A stretch of 64,000 nucleotides of DNA from Aphrophora alni (taxonomy: Eukaryota; Arthropoda; Insecta; Hemiptera; Aphrophoridae). Positions within the stretch are counted from its first letter, which is position 1; every line of letters starts with the position of its first letter. The stretch lies in assembly GCA_963513935.1 (NCBI GenBank), contig OY740770.1:89273698-89337697 (forward strand). The letters are read 5' to 3'. Positions 53,840-64,000 of this stretch are shown here, one piece after another. The position numbers were made by a program, and so were the translations under genes. The notes below the pieces were generated by a model. It was not told the DNA's origin. It worked only from the letters and a program-made list of their open reading frames with translations, and did no database searches.

Positions 53840-56800
53840 CATTTGCTGATTTCGGGGGTTGAATATTAAATGTTAATTTGTTGAATCTCACAGTTTATTT
53901 GGATTTATACTCAATTAATCATTTGTTTACAAGATAGATATGCAATATAAAATGAACTACCTAACTTTCTAATAGTACATAATGTAAATACGTCATAATA
54001 CTCTTATAGGCATAATCGTCCTAAATTGAAAAATACTATTAAAAAAGAAAAAAATACTAAATGAAAAAAATCTTTGCAAATGTTACACGTCTCCATCACC
54101 GTAGGTGTGTAGGAATTGTAATAGTTTCGTCAACAAATATGTTTTCAGATATACGTTTCAGGGTGTAAGTGATGTCAAACCGGAGATTAATACAGATAAT
54201 CAACCCTAATTGCTGTGACGTCAGTGTAATTAAATCAATGCAATTGTAATTAACTGAAGTATATTTCAACCCTGCATACACCTTATTGGAAATGATTTTA
54301 TGTAATTATTTGTTCTACAAATATATTCAATTAAAAAAAAAACAATGGAGAGACATTGGACTATTTAAAAAAAATAAGTAGTTAGTCAACAAATTCCAAG
54401 AAACTGTAATTATTCTTCACTGTTCCAGCATACATTCAATCACATTATTGTTTTACATATAACTGAAATTGGACCGTAACTAAAAATAAATGATTACTGC
54501 AGTATTGGTTTGTTCTGTTATATTTTATTTTGTTACATTCAGAAAATTTATGGTTTTCCTTTCAAATGACACCGTTATTCAGTTATTTGTGTATCGTTTT
54601 TAGAATTTTGATGTATTCTTATTTAGGTGCAGATCACAGTTTTCATTTGATCTATAGTTTACCTACCCTGTGCCAGATATCGTTAGTGTTTAAGATTGTA
54701 TTTTGTAACTTGTGTCAACTCATTCTACCCATAAAATATTAATAATTGTCATTTATTGTCCATGAATTATCAGACGACAGACAATCGTTCATAAAATTAA
54801 TTGACTGTGTTTCATAATATTAATACTTATAAAAACTTAAAAAAATATTTTTTCTACCCATTTTAACTCTCTCCGTAATAAGTTATCTTGTTAAACTTAC
54901 GTATAGTTTTTGATTAAACTTGGAATTGTGCTATTTATTGTTTTAATGTAAGTCTCTTGTCTCCTCACAATGAAAATTATTTTAAATTAGAAATAAGAAG
55001 AACAAGTGTGGTAAATGTTAACATATTTTTCGTTTTTTAATTTTTTTATTTATATTAACTAAAGGAGATTTACACTTCAAAATTTCGAGTACACCTGCTT
55101 TGTTGAAAATAAATTGCAGATAAAAATATAATTTGTCATATATTCATTGTTAAAAGTAGATGAATTAAATACAACATAGCTTAGATCCAAAAGTAAGAAG
55201 TAGATTCTATTGTGTTTGCACAGCAACATACTTGAATTGAGGCTTCATAGTATGTTAATAATTACAAGTTTGAAAACCTGTATATTGTTTTGCAAATGAG
55301 ATTTGGGTACGTTCTAGGATATCGCAATAGTTTGTTGGATGATTTCTTTAATAGGAATTATTTCTGAGTTTCTGAGTTTCTGAAAAGTATATCTTTGAGT
55401 AACATCCTCTTGCTTACCAAAATGCTTCTTTTTTTTTTTTACTAATTAAAACAGAAATTTTAATTTAATTATAATTATATAAACAAAATATGTACTTAAA
55501 TAAATCATAAAATTGCCTGGATGTAGCTTATATTCAGAAATAAAATGATTGAACAAATATATGTTAAGTAAATCCTAACTATCGTGGGTTGGTTGTGCAT
55601 GAAGTGTTAAGATTGATTTTATTTTGTTATTTTTTATTATAAAGATATGAAAATTGATTAACACATAGGCCTATACTATAAAATTAGGAAAGGGAGAGAA
55701 TATGTATATACCCATTTATTTATTTCATTTGAAGCAATAAAAAATGTAGAAATGTAATTTATTAATATGTATAATGCTCACACTATCAATCTCGTTAACC
55801 AAGATCAAACAATGAATTTCTGAAATTTTTCACTACTATTTAACTAAAAATAAAAGCTTATCCCTAATTAATCAATTACATTCGGATCGATTTTATTTTA
55901 TTATAGGAATACACACGTCCGTAACCAACTTTTATTAGTGCGGTGTAAAATTGTTAATTAAGGTAAATTGCTATTTAACCATAATGAAGATTTGCAATAT
56001 AATAGTACATATAAAAACGATATCCATAAAGTAGGGATATTTCCAGCAATATAGTGAGACACATAAACTGTAATAACAGAACACCCTGGGAAATATGGTG
56101 TTAGTGTTTTTATGTCTTTTGAATAAAAGAGGAAATATACAATATTTCGCTGACCTAATTAGACCCAATTTATTTTGTCCAAGCCTTATCCACTCGTTTC
56201 ACTATCTCAACGATTAATATACACAAATTGTAAACTCACAAAAAGAAATACTATAATAGGCTTTTGATAATAAGGAAGAACTCAAAATGAGTTTTACATG
56301 TTTGATGTTTTAGAATTTGTGACTTTTTTTATTAGTCATATTCCATGAAGCTTCTAAATAGCTTGAACCAACGAATCTTCAAGGGTCACAAAATTCAACT
56401 GAATCGTGGTATTTTTTGACACTGTTTTTGGTTCTACCTTTAACAATATAATTAAACTCAACGTGAATGATTGAAAATATTGTGGAACGTTGTAGTGAAT
56501 AAAATTCCACATAAAAAATAAACTTAAATCATCTTTATTTTAAATTTTACAATGAGATACAATTTTGGGATTACCAAAGCTATTTTTAATGACATTTCTT
56601 TATAAAATATATACGTATATATTTTTCGAATATATTGTTGTTTTCGTATATAAATAACGTAATAATTGTTTCGAAATTGTGCCCCCTGTATAGCGTGTAA
56701 TAGAATATAAACTCATACACCAACCAATATGTAGTTTTAAAAGTTAAGAGAAAGTTAATAAAATGTAACCATACGGTTGCAAAACAAGTTGGTAACCATA

Positions 56801-57953
56801 CGGTTGGTACAAGTAAATCTATATAACATCTAAGGGATAACCAGGGAAGGATGGTTAATAAACCTTTTCAGAATAAATAATATTTTACATTTTGTTAGTG
56901 AAAATTTAATTTTTCATATTATATTTAGGTCAAATTATATTAAATTAAAAAAAAATTATGTTACAGATGGTTAAAGTAACTATACATCGAACTTTTGCAA
57001 CAGTAAAAGAACAAAAACATAACCAAATGTTAAATACATATTTCATTGTTTCAAGTTCTAAAAATGTATAGCCTGGTGACCGTCTTGCTTTAGTCTCTTA
57101 CTTGAAACACTTTTACGCAGTAATTGAATAATTAACTGTAACTTGGAAATTTTTTTTAGATGATAAAAGTTTACCAATTTCGGATCAAAATTACCTATGA
57201 TTATTTTCCTTTTTGTTAAACTAATACGTTGATATATCCATTTAGTCAATAACATAATTACCAGTAGCCCGAGTTTCGTTTAAAAGAACTATACTTAATG
57301 ATAATCTATTTTCAGTCGTCAATTTAAATGATACGATTTAATTGTAATTTCTTTTTAAAAAATAACGTCAAACTTGACTGAAATTAATCATTTTTTCTCA
57401 TTATACTCTTATATGGACAACTTGCCACTATTTAATCCCAATATTTTAAGTCTTTGAAAACATAAAACCCGATAACAAACCTATTTAAATTTAATTTGAT
57501 ACGGGTTGAATTATTTTTACAATATTTACAATGAGAATGTGAAATAATACGTTTCACCTACCAATAAATTCAGGACATCAAATTTACAGATAATATTACA
57601 ATTACTTCTAAATAAATAAGTTGGTAATTGCAGCAAAATACATACTTTATTTAAATTTGTCAATGAGATAGTGTTGCACTTAAATAAGTATGTGTATGGT
57701 GTATTTCGAAGTGTTTTTAGGTGTAAATCCGTTTTGAATATATAATTAATTTAGAGCTTTTATTTTAAATTTGTTTTTATTTGTAGTATCTTAAGTCTGT
57801 TTTAATATCTCTATCTCCCTCTATATTTCAATATTACAACTTTTCTTCGAAGTTATAGTACAAGTGAATTGAGTTTTATTCGTACATTCCTAATATTTTG
57901 TTTTTATTCTGTTCACGTTACTTGTCTAAACTATAAATAATGAAACCTTTGTG
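53836..57953. other. AT-rich non-coding DNA
   Basis: Nothing coding or structured is supported. A TAGGCCTA octamer is at 55676. Confidence 0.5.
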
Positions 57954-57957
57954 TGGG

Positions 57958-59884
57958 TGTAGCATTCAAATTCTAAAAATCAATCCTGCAATATAAATTC
58001 ATAAAAGCATTTCCACATCCAACTTCCGTCGCTTGACAGCTGCTGCCACCCGGCGAGATCATCCAAAACTAACGATCACATGATATCGGAGGGCAGAGTA
58101 CAACGGCTGGCCAGCCTAGCTGTCTAAAGACCCGTTATCTAGTCTACCGGTAATCACTCACAATGCCTGACTCTTCATCGTTACGTTAGATATAATAAAT
58201 TTCTTGATTCTCAAAAATTCTGCTTCAACCTTCAACGATGCTTAATCTACAGTTTCTGTGCGTTTTAGTCTATAATGTTTGTTAAATTATTATTTTTTAC
58301 GGCACAAGCTCACGTGATCTGCGACAGGATTTTCCAGGTACTGAACCTTACAGATCTTATCATACTTTAAATTTTTGTTAATGCTTTAAAATAATTTATT
58401 AATTATCATGTATTATTTAAAATATGTATTTCATGTTTTGTTTTATATTCAATGTTCTTTTGAAACTGAGTGATTATAAAAATTTACTTTTAAAAACATA
58501 CTTTACAAAACCTTGTAAAGGCACATTTTGAGTTTTGAACAATTATGTGAAATAAGTGCAAACTAATGTTGAACTTTAAATGATTAAAATATCGTATTGA
58601 AAATGTCAAATATAAAACAATTGGAGAAATCTGTTCTAAATCAGAAAATTTCGTTTTACAGACTTTGCAGACCTTGCAAGTCTTATACAAACTTTGTTTC
58701 AAACAAAATTAAAATATATATAAATAGATTTATAATAATCTAAGAAGCTTTTAAGTACCATCTTAACGAATTTCTGTTATACCATCAATTTTCTTTAATT
58801 TTGACAAATAACCAGATATTTACTTTAATAATGAACTTTAATGCTACAACATGTCTGATTTTGTACAGACGCTAAAAAACATGTTTTTTGCTCATAGCTA
58901 ATATGCTGGTAGAAGAAACAGGGCTAAAGATCTGAACACGTTTCGCCCTGTTAACAAAACACGTTTTGTTTCAACATAGATTCAGAGTTTCACGTGCACA
59001 AAAGTGATGTTACAAAAAAAAACTAACTTTATAGAACTCTAATTAAACTCATATTGTATATGTGCCTAAATCTATTTCAGCGAATATGTTTTCAAAAAAA
59101 ACTATCTTTTAGATGTAGACTTGTGTAATTAATTATAAAATATATAAAATATTTATTGGGTGGAGCCTGCATGCAAACTTTCGGTCCTAACAACCTCCCA
59201 GAGGTTAGTTTCTAAATTAAAACAATTGACGTCAATTAATAAAACTTAATATTCAAAATTTTCTTTTAAAATAAACTTCTCTTTTTATAATAAATTCTTT
59301 ATCTAATATATATATATATTTATTGGCCAATATAGTATTTAAGAAATTTATAAAATAAGTAATATTATGTAACTGTTTTAGAAAGGTATCATTTCATAAA
59401 GTTAAAAAGGGGGGGGAAATAAAAATCAGTATCTTTTCATCTTTTTTTTATTTTGTAATTTTTACATTTAAGGGCGTATAATCTTTTTTTGGATTAATTA
59501 TAATCCTGATAATTGTTAAGCTGTGCTCATTGTTTTTGTTAAATTTTGTAACTATAAAATATATAAACTAAAAGGGGGGATAAATTTTCAGAATCTATTG
59601 ATTAATTTTTTTTTTTTTGATTAAATTATAATATTTTGTATTAAGGGCGTATAACTATTATTAATTATAATATCTTTTTTAATCATAAGCTGTTTATGAT
59701 AATTTTGTCTCAGGATGTCTTTCTCAATTGTAAATGATAAAATCTGGAACGTTAAAAATTTTTGTTTCAATAAACTTGAGCCTTGTTAATCACTAAATTT
59801 GTTTTTGTCTTTTTAATTTTTTAATTTCTAAACATTGTTACCATTTTGGTTCCGCCTTTCTTAAATTTAAGTCCCCTGGTAACA
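57958..59884 (+). repeat. 5' LTR of the LARD-like element
   Basis: 1,927 bp, TGTAGC...GTAACA. The first ~200 bp are GC-richer than the rest. An AATAAA at 59769-59774 lies about 110 bp before the end and is the likely polyadenylation signal; transcription would start upstream of it. The small open frame at 58490-58702 (minus) is repeated in the other LTR and is not considered a gene. Confidence 0.95.
59769..59774 (+). terminator. Polyadenylation signal in the 5' LTR
   Basis: AATAAA followed by a T-rich stretch. The same signal is at 63681-63686 in the 3' LTR, where it would act on the element's transcript. Confidence 0.5.
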
Positions 59885-59890
59885 TGTTTC

Positions 59891-59908
59891 TGGTAGCAGA
59901 GCGTGGTT
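59891..59908 (+). promoter_or_regulatory. Primer-binding site for initiator tRNA-Met
   Basis: Six bases after the LTR, TGGTAGCAGAG is followed by CG and TGGTT. The complement of the 3' end of animal initiator tRNA-Met, from my knowledge of that tRNA, begins TGGTAGCAGAG and continues GATGGTT, so 16 of 18 bases agree. Reverse transcription would start here. Confidence 0.75.
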
Positions 59909-59969
59909 AATTTTAAATTCTAGCGTGTTTTTTTTTCTAAATTACAGAGCTTGGTTAATTTTAAATTCT
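59898..59969 (+). repeat. Repeated 24-bp segment overlapping the primer-binding site
   Basis: 59898-59921 (AGAGCGTGGTTAATTTTAAA and four more bases) recurs at 59946-59969 with one mismatch, 48 bp apart. Confidence 0.8.
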
Positions 59970-61062
59970 GGAACCGTAGTTAATTTTCAAAATTTTGCAT
60001 TGGAACCATCTAAATTTAAATTCAAAATTATCTTTGTTAAACAAGGCTCATTTTTATGTTTTGCAGCTTTTTCAAATACTGCACAACTGTTGCTGATGAA
60101 ATTTTTTTATTTAGTTTAAATATTTAAATCTCTATAAATCTATAGTCTCTTTTTTTTATTTATTTATTTATTTTTATAAGCACTTACACAAAAACTTCTA
60201 AACCAATTTCGATAAAATTTTTTTTTTATTATTATTTTTGTCTGCTTAAATTTTTTTATATATATATATATATATATTTACATACACTGCACACGAGTCA
60301 TTCACTGAATTTGATCCAGACAGCGGGCTCATTCGGGAATCCAAAAAAAATTTAAATAAATAATAAAATCCAAAAATAGTTAAAAACAAAAAAAAACAAA
60401 AAAAATTCAAAATCTCCTTTAAAAATTTTCTCGAGTTTTCTTTCGCTTGTCTGTATTAATTCATACTTACACACACACATATACACAACAACTACACTAC
60501 ATATAATTCCTGAATCTTTCTCTGGCTCTTTCATTTTTTCTTGCATCATCTTAAAAGAAATTTTTTTTTAATTTACTTTGTTTATTTTTTTTTTAATAAT
60601 TATCAGCAACAGTTAAGATGGCAGTGGACTGGTTGATGCAGATGGTGGCACTTGTTTAATAGTTAACTGAAATGCTGAACACTCTTTAATAATATATCTT
60701 GTGAGCTAAATTTTCTTTTCCAAATTTATAGGGGCCCAGTTTTGTATGTAGGACAACATGGTTGGCCTGTTTGTCTATTCTTTAAATTATTCGGTTGTTC
60801 GTTTTTTTATTATTAGCAGGTCAACATGTTGGTTCCTTATTTAGTTTGTTTAGGGTTGAGAAAACCGGAGTTTGTTTTTTTTTTGTCATGGGTCACCTTT
60901 TATATACATTCATCTTGGTACCATCTCTTTTGCTACACCTTTTTTTTTTACACTTCTTTCTTTTGTACATCTTTTTTTTTAACACTTAAAGATTTTGATG
61001 AAATTTTTTTTTACACAATTTTTTTTGATTAAATTAAATTCCTTTTTTTGGGGGCACATGAT
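59970..61062. other. T-rich non-coding interior of the LARD-like element
   Basis: The plus strand is strongly T-rich with many homopolymers and an AT tract near 60258-60278. No coding frame is supported; overlapping Phe-rich frames at 60795-61032 are compositional. Confidence 0.6.
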
Positions 61063-61252
61063 ACCCACATAAGACCTTAAGTCAAACATCACATGCCCTG
61101 CCTTGGGCACTAAAACAATTTTGACTCCCCAACGTTTCATACTGCTTCTTTGTTTATTTTTAAAATGGATTATTTGTTTAGACCCTTCAAAATTCTTTTT
61201 TCTCACGGAAATTGTTAAGAGCCGTGAATAGTTTAAATTTCTCTTCGTATGG
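61063..61252 (-). pseudogene. Degenerate piggyBac-like transposase segment, antisense in the LARD-like element
   Basis: Two minus-strand frames joined by a shift near 61205 read YEEKFKLFTALNNFREK and then IIHFKNKQRSSMK, RWGVKIVLV and AGHVMFDLRSYVG. In piggyBac/PGBD transposases a helix ending in LNE.F precedes a DE...PFKGR...K block, then (K/R)WG.K...., then GY...F..Y.GK. The order and spacing agree, except that a short stretch between the FK...R and WG blocks is missing. The acidic residues before the HFKN block (the first catalytic Asp in active relatives) are absent, and the frame is broken, so it cannot work. Identification is from motif memory only. It lies against the direction of the LTR element, so it was probably captured or is the remnant of an insertion in its interior. 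Confidence 0.45.
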
Positions 61253-61342
61253 GAGAAGAGGAATTTAAAAATAACGACGCTGAGCATGATCTGACCTAAT
61301 TGGCTTCAGGAGTTTTCTTTTATTTTTATTTATTTTTGTAAT

Positions 61343-61654
61343 TTAATGTAAAGGTCGGCTCAGAGGATACTCCCCCCCGTCTGAGTCCGGCCTTTCCTGT
61401 AAGTCCAATGTGCGATGCACATTTCCCTCCCCAGTCCCCGGAGTGGTCACCTCCACTTGGTATTCCCGAGGTGCCACTCCACCCCTTTCCCCACGTACCT
61501 TAGAGTACAAAGTCAGTTCATGCACAGCAATGTCGACCTTTGCGTCACCCTTCAGCTCTTTCTGTCGGGGGCTTGACCCAATGATAGGTGGGAAGAGCTG
61601 AGACGCTATAGAAATTTCAAAATTTAATAAGTAAGTGCCGAAGGAGGCTACACC
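61343..61654 (-). CDS. Unassigned GC-rich open frame (103 codons) antisense in the LARD-like element
   Basis: An open frame without a usable ATG at its 5' end runs from just after a TAG (61655-61657) to a TAA at 61343-61345. The residues have normal protein composition (for example QKELKGDAKVDIAVHELT and a late RPDSDGGEYPLSR), and the DNA is much GC-richer than the rest of the element. It lies 90 bp upstream of the piggyBac-like segment on the same strand, so it may be part of the same captured piece, for example an acidic N-terminal region or a host exon. I do not recognise it. A shorter frame also exists on the plus strand at 61410-61601. Confidence 0.3.
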   Translation of the reverse strand, partial: GVASFGTYLLNFEISIASQLFPPIIGSSPRQKELKGDAKVDIAVHELTLYSKVRGERGGVAPREYQVEVTTPGTGEGNVHRTLDLQERPDSDGGEYPLSRPLH

Positions 61655-61723
61655 CTAGAGTGGTGATTATTAAAGCATTATGAAGCGTTGTTTCTATCAG
61701 GTGCCCCGTTTCAAAATTTTGTA

Positions 61724-61822
61724 GGAGGCCCTTCTGGCCCCTTTCCTTAGAATCCTTTTGGAGGCCCTTCTGGCCCTTGTCCCTTTTTTTTCTAAATTTT
61801 GTGGGAGGCCCTTCTGGCCCCC
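61724..61822 (+). repeat. Three copies of an AGGCCCTTCTGGCCC unit
   Basis: Copies at about 61725, 61762 and 61806 are separated by T-rich spacers of unequal length, giving periods of about 37 and 44 bp. Two copies are also preceded by AAATTTTGT and a purine run. They lie directly upstream of the polypurine tract. Confidence 0.85.
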
Positions 61823-61852
61823 TTTTCTGACTCTACCCTAACTCCGTCTTTC

Positions 61853-61866
61853 GGGGGGGGGGAGAG
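61853..61866 (+). promoter_or_regulatory. Polypurine tract of the LARD-like element
   Basis: Ten G followed by AGAG, then one C, then the TGT of the 3' LTR. This is the expected plus-strand primer position. Confidence 0.8.
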
Positions 61867-61867
61867 C

Positions 61868-63796
61868 TGTAGCATTCAAATTCTAAAAATCAATCCTGCA
61901 ATATAAATTCATAAAAGCATTTCCACATCCAACTTCCGTCGCTTGACAGCTGCTGCCACCCGGCGAGATCATCCAAAACTAACGATCACATGATATCGGA
62001 GGGCAGAGTACAACGGCTGGCCAGCCTAGCTGTCTAAAGACCCGTTATCTAGTCTACCGGTAATCACTCACAATGCCTGACTCTTCATCGTTACGTTAGA
62101 TATAATAAATTTCTTGATTCTCAAAAATTCTGCTTCAACCTTCAACGATGCTTAATCTACAGTTTCTGTGCGTTTTAGTCTATAATGTTTGTTAAATTAT
62201 TATTTTTTACGGCACAAGCTCACGTGATCTGCGACAGGATTTTCCAGGTACTGAACCTTACAGATCTTATCATACTTTAAATTTTTGTTAATGCTTTAAA
62301 ATAATTTATTAATTATCATGTATTATTTAAAATATGTATTTCATGTTTTGTTTTATATTCAATGTTCTTTTGAAACTGAGTGATTATAAAAATTTACTTT
62401 TAAAAACATACTTTACAAAACCTTGTAAAGGCACATTTTGAGTTTTGAACAATTATGTGAAATAAGTGCAAACTAATGTTGAACTTTAAATGATTAAAAT
62501 ATCGTATTGAAAATGTCAAATATAAAACAATTGGAGAAATCTGTTCTAAATCAGAAAATTTCGTTTTACAGACTTTGCAGACCTTGCAAGTCTTATACAA
62601 ACTTTGTTTCAAACAAAATTAAAATATATATAAATAGATTTATAATAATCTAAGAAGCTTTTAAGTACCATCTTAACGAATTTCTGTTATACCATCAATT
62701 TTCTTTAATTTTGACAAATAACCAGATATTTACTTTAATAATGAACTTTAATGCTACAACATGTCTGATTTTGTACAGACGCTAAAAAACATGTTTTTTG
62801 CTCATAGCTAATATGCTGGTAGAAGAAACAGGGCTAAAGATCTGAACACGTTTCGCCCTGTTAACAAAACACGTTTTGTTTCAACATAGATTCAGAGTTT
62901 CACGTGCACAAAAGTGATGTTACAAAAAAAAACTAACTTTATAGAACTCTAATTAAACTCATATTGTATATGTGCCTAAATCTATTTCAGCGAATATGTT
63001 TTCAAAAAAAACTATCTTTTAGATGTAGACTTGTGTAATTAATTATAAAATATATAAAATATTTATTGGGTGGAGCCTGCATGCAAACTTTCGGTCCTAA
63101 CAACCTCCCAGAGGTTAGTTTCTAAATTAAAACAATTGACGTCAATTAATAAAACTTAATATTCAAAATTTTCTTTTAAAATAAACTTCTCTTTTTATAA
63201 TAAATTCTTTATCTAATATATATATATATATTTATTGGCCAATATAGTATTTAAGAAATTTATAAAATAAGTAATATTATGTAACTGTTTTAAAAAGGTA
63301 TCATTTCATAAAGTTAAAAAGGGGGGGGGAAATAAAAATCAGTATCTTTTCATCTTTTTTTTATTTTGTAATTTTTACATTTAAGGGCGTATAATCTTTT
63401 TTTGGATTAATTATAATCCTGATAATTGTTAAGCTGTGCTCATTGTTTTTGTTAAATTTTGTAACTATAAAATATATAAACTAAAAGGGGGGATAAATTT
63501 TCAGAATCTATTGATTAATTTTTTTTTTTTGATTAAATTATAATATTTTGTATTAAGGGCGTATAACTATTATTAATTATAATATCTTTTTTAATCATAA
63601 GCTGTTTATGATAATTTTGTCTCAGGATGTCTTTCTCAATTGTAAATGATAAAATCTGGAACGTTAAAAATTTTTGTTTCAATAAACTTGAGCCTTGTTA
63701 ATCACTAAATTTGTTTTTGTCTTTTTAATTTTTTAATTTCTAAACATTGTTACCATTTTGGTTCCGCCTTTCTTAAATTTAAGTCCCCTGGTAACA
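61868..63796 (+). repeat. 3' LTR of the LARD-like element
   Basis: 1,929 bp. Differences from the 5' LTR found by line-by-line comparison: +2 bp in the TA run, one G-to-A change near 63293, +1 G in the G run, -1 T in a T run. Confidence 0.95.
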
Positions 63797-63800
63797 TGGG

Positions 63801-64000
63801 AATGTCTGAAATTATATCACTTGTGGTAAGTTCTGTACATGATTTTACTCTGTGTAAATGACTTCTACATTGATCCAAGTCTTTGGAAAGAAATACGTGT
63901 CTTGAAATACATTTTATTACCTGTAACCAGATAATTTAAATTAGATGTAAAATAATAACAAATGGCCGCTGAATATTGATTCAATAACGGAAAACTACAA
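63801..64000. other. AT-rich flank to the window end
   Basis: Resumes the pre-insertion sequence after the target duplication. Nothing seen in it. Confidence 0.5.

Larger units (their letters stand above)
57954..63800 (+). mobile_element. Complete, recently inserted non-autonomous LTR retrotransposon (LARD-like)
   Basis: The element proper is 57958-63796 (5,839 bp). Two direct repeats of 1,927 and 1,929 bp enclose about 2 kb. Both LTRs start TGT and end ACA. TGGG occurs directly outside each end (57954-57957 and 63797-63800), a 4-bp target-site duplication. A primer-binding site follows the left LTR and a polypurine tract precedes the right one, which fixes the plus orientation. The interior has no gag, protease, RT or integrase, so it must use proteins of another element; long LTRs with a non-coding core fit large retrotransposon derivatives. 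The LTRs differ by one substitution and three simple-repeat length changes, so insertion is recent. A 4-bp duplication fits Gypsy or BEL-Pao donors better than Copia (5 bp), but the helper is unknown. Confidence 0.93.

Noticed and set aside
58490..58702. 70-codon minus-strand frame, duplicated at 62400-62612
   Set aside because: Present twice only because it lies in both LTRs; composition is that of AT-rich DNA and there is no known domain.
60795..61032. Two overlapping Phe-rich plus-strand frames in the LARD interior
   Set aside because: Produced by T runs; no domain and no conservation evidence.
61724..61822. Spaced short repeats resembling a mini CRISPR array
   Set aside because: Only three copies with unequal T-rich spacers, inside a eukaryotic LTR element; not a CRISPR array.

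Overview
The window looks like gene-poor nuclear DNA of an arthropod, most likely an insect. It is strongly AT-rich, full of microsatellites, contains a 200-base N gap (a draft assembly), and its recognisable coding matter is all from eukaryotic transposable elements: LTR retrotransposons with a retropepsin, R1-like and Jockey-like non-LTR elements, a piggyBac-like transposase scrap and a foldback MITE. I found no host gene, rRNA or tRNA that I can support, and no bacterial features. The placement as an insect (possibly hemimetabolous) is inference from the element mix, the base composition and the repeated octamer TAGGCCTA.

Layout. 1-~4 kb is the 3' part of a plus-strand Gypsy/errantivirus-like element: the end of gag, a textbook -1 frameshift site (A AAA AAC with a stem 10 nt downstream), a protease ORF that runs into a long Lys/Arg/Glu/Asn-rich tail instead of a reverse transcriptase, a polypurine tract, and the start of a probable 3' LTR. 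A perfect (GT)146 tract lies at 4816-5107. 7.0-13.7 kb holds a diverged ~0.8 kb inverted repeat whose spacer carries a dead, 5'-truncated R1-like non-LTR element on the minus strand (9236-12335). 14-39 kb is mostly AT-rich non-coding DNA with microsatellites, a candidate degraded LTR with a four-copy ~35 bp repeat (21.4-22.2 kb) and the assembly gap. 39.5-40.2 kb and 41.9-42.2 kb hold two more minus-strand non-LTR 3' ends; the second is a Jockey-type fragment with a poly(A) tail and a perfect 9-bp target-site duplication. A 334-bp foldback MITE is at 44736-45069. 45-58 kb is again AT-rich with one unassigned 143-codon ORF at 51.5-51.9 kb.

The best-defined object is at 57954-63800: a complete, very young, non-autonomous LTR element. 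Its 1.93-kb LTRs differ by one substitution and three simple-repeat indels, it has a 4-bp target duplication (TGGG), a primer-binding site matching initiator tRNA-Met, and a polypurine tract. It encodes no retroviral proteins; its 2-kb interior carries, in antisense, a degenerate piggyBac-like transposase segment and a GC-rich unassigned open frame.

The genes do not form a pathway. The window is a record of successive insertions, probably in an intergenic region or a long intron. Two sites resembling zero-length recursive splice sites (12400/12401 minus, 47564/47565 plus) would fit a long intron but are unproven and point in opposite directions.
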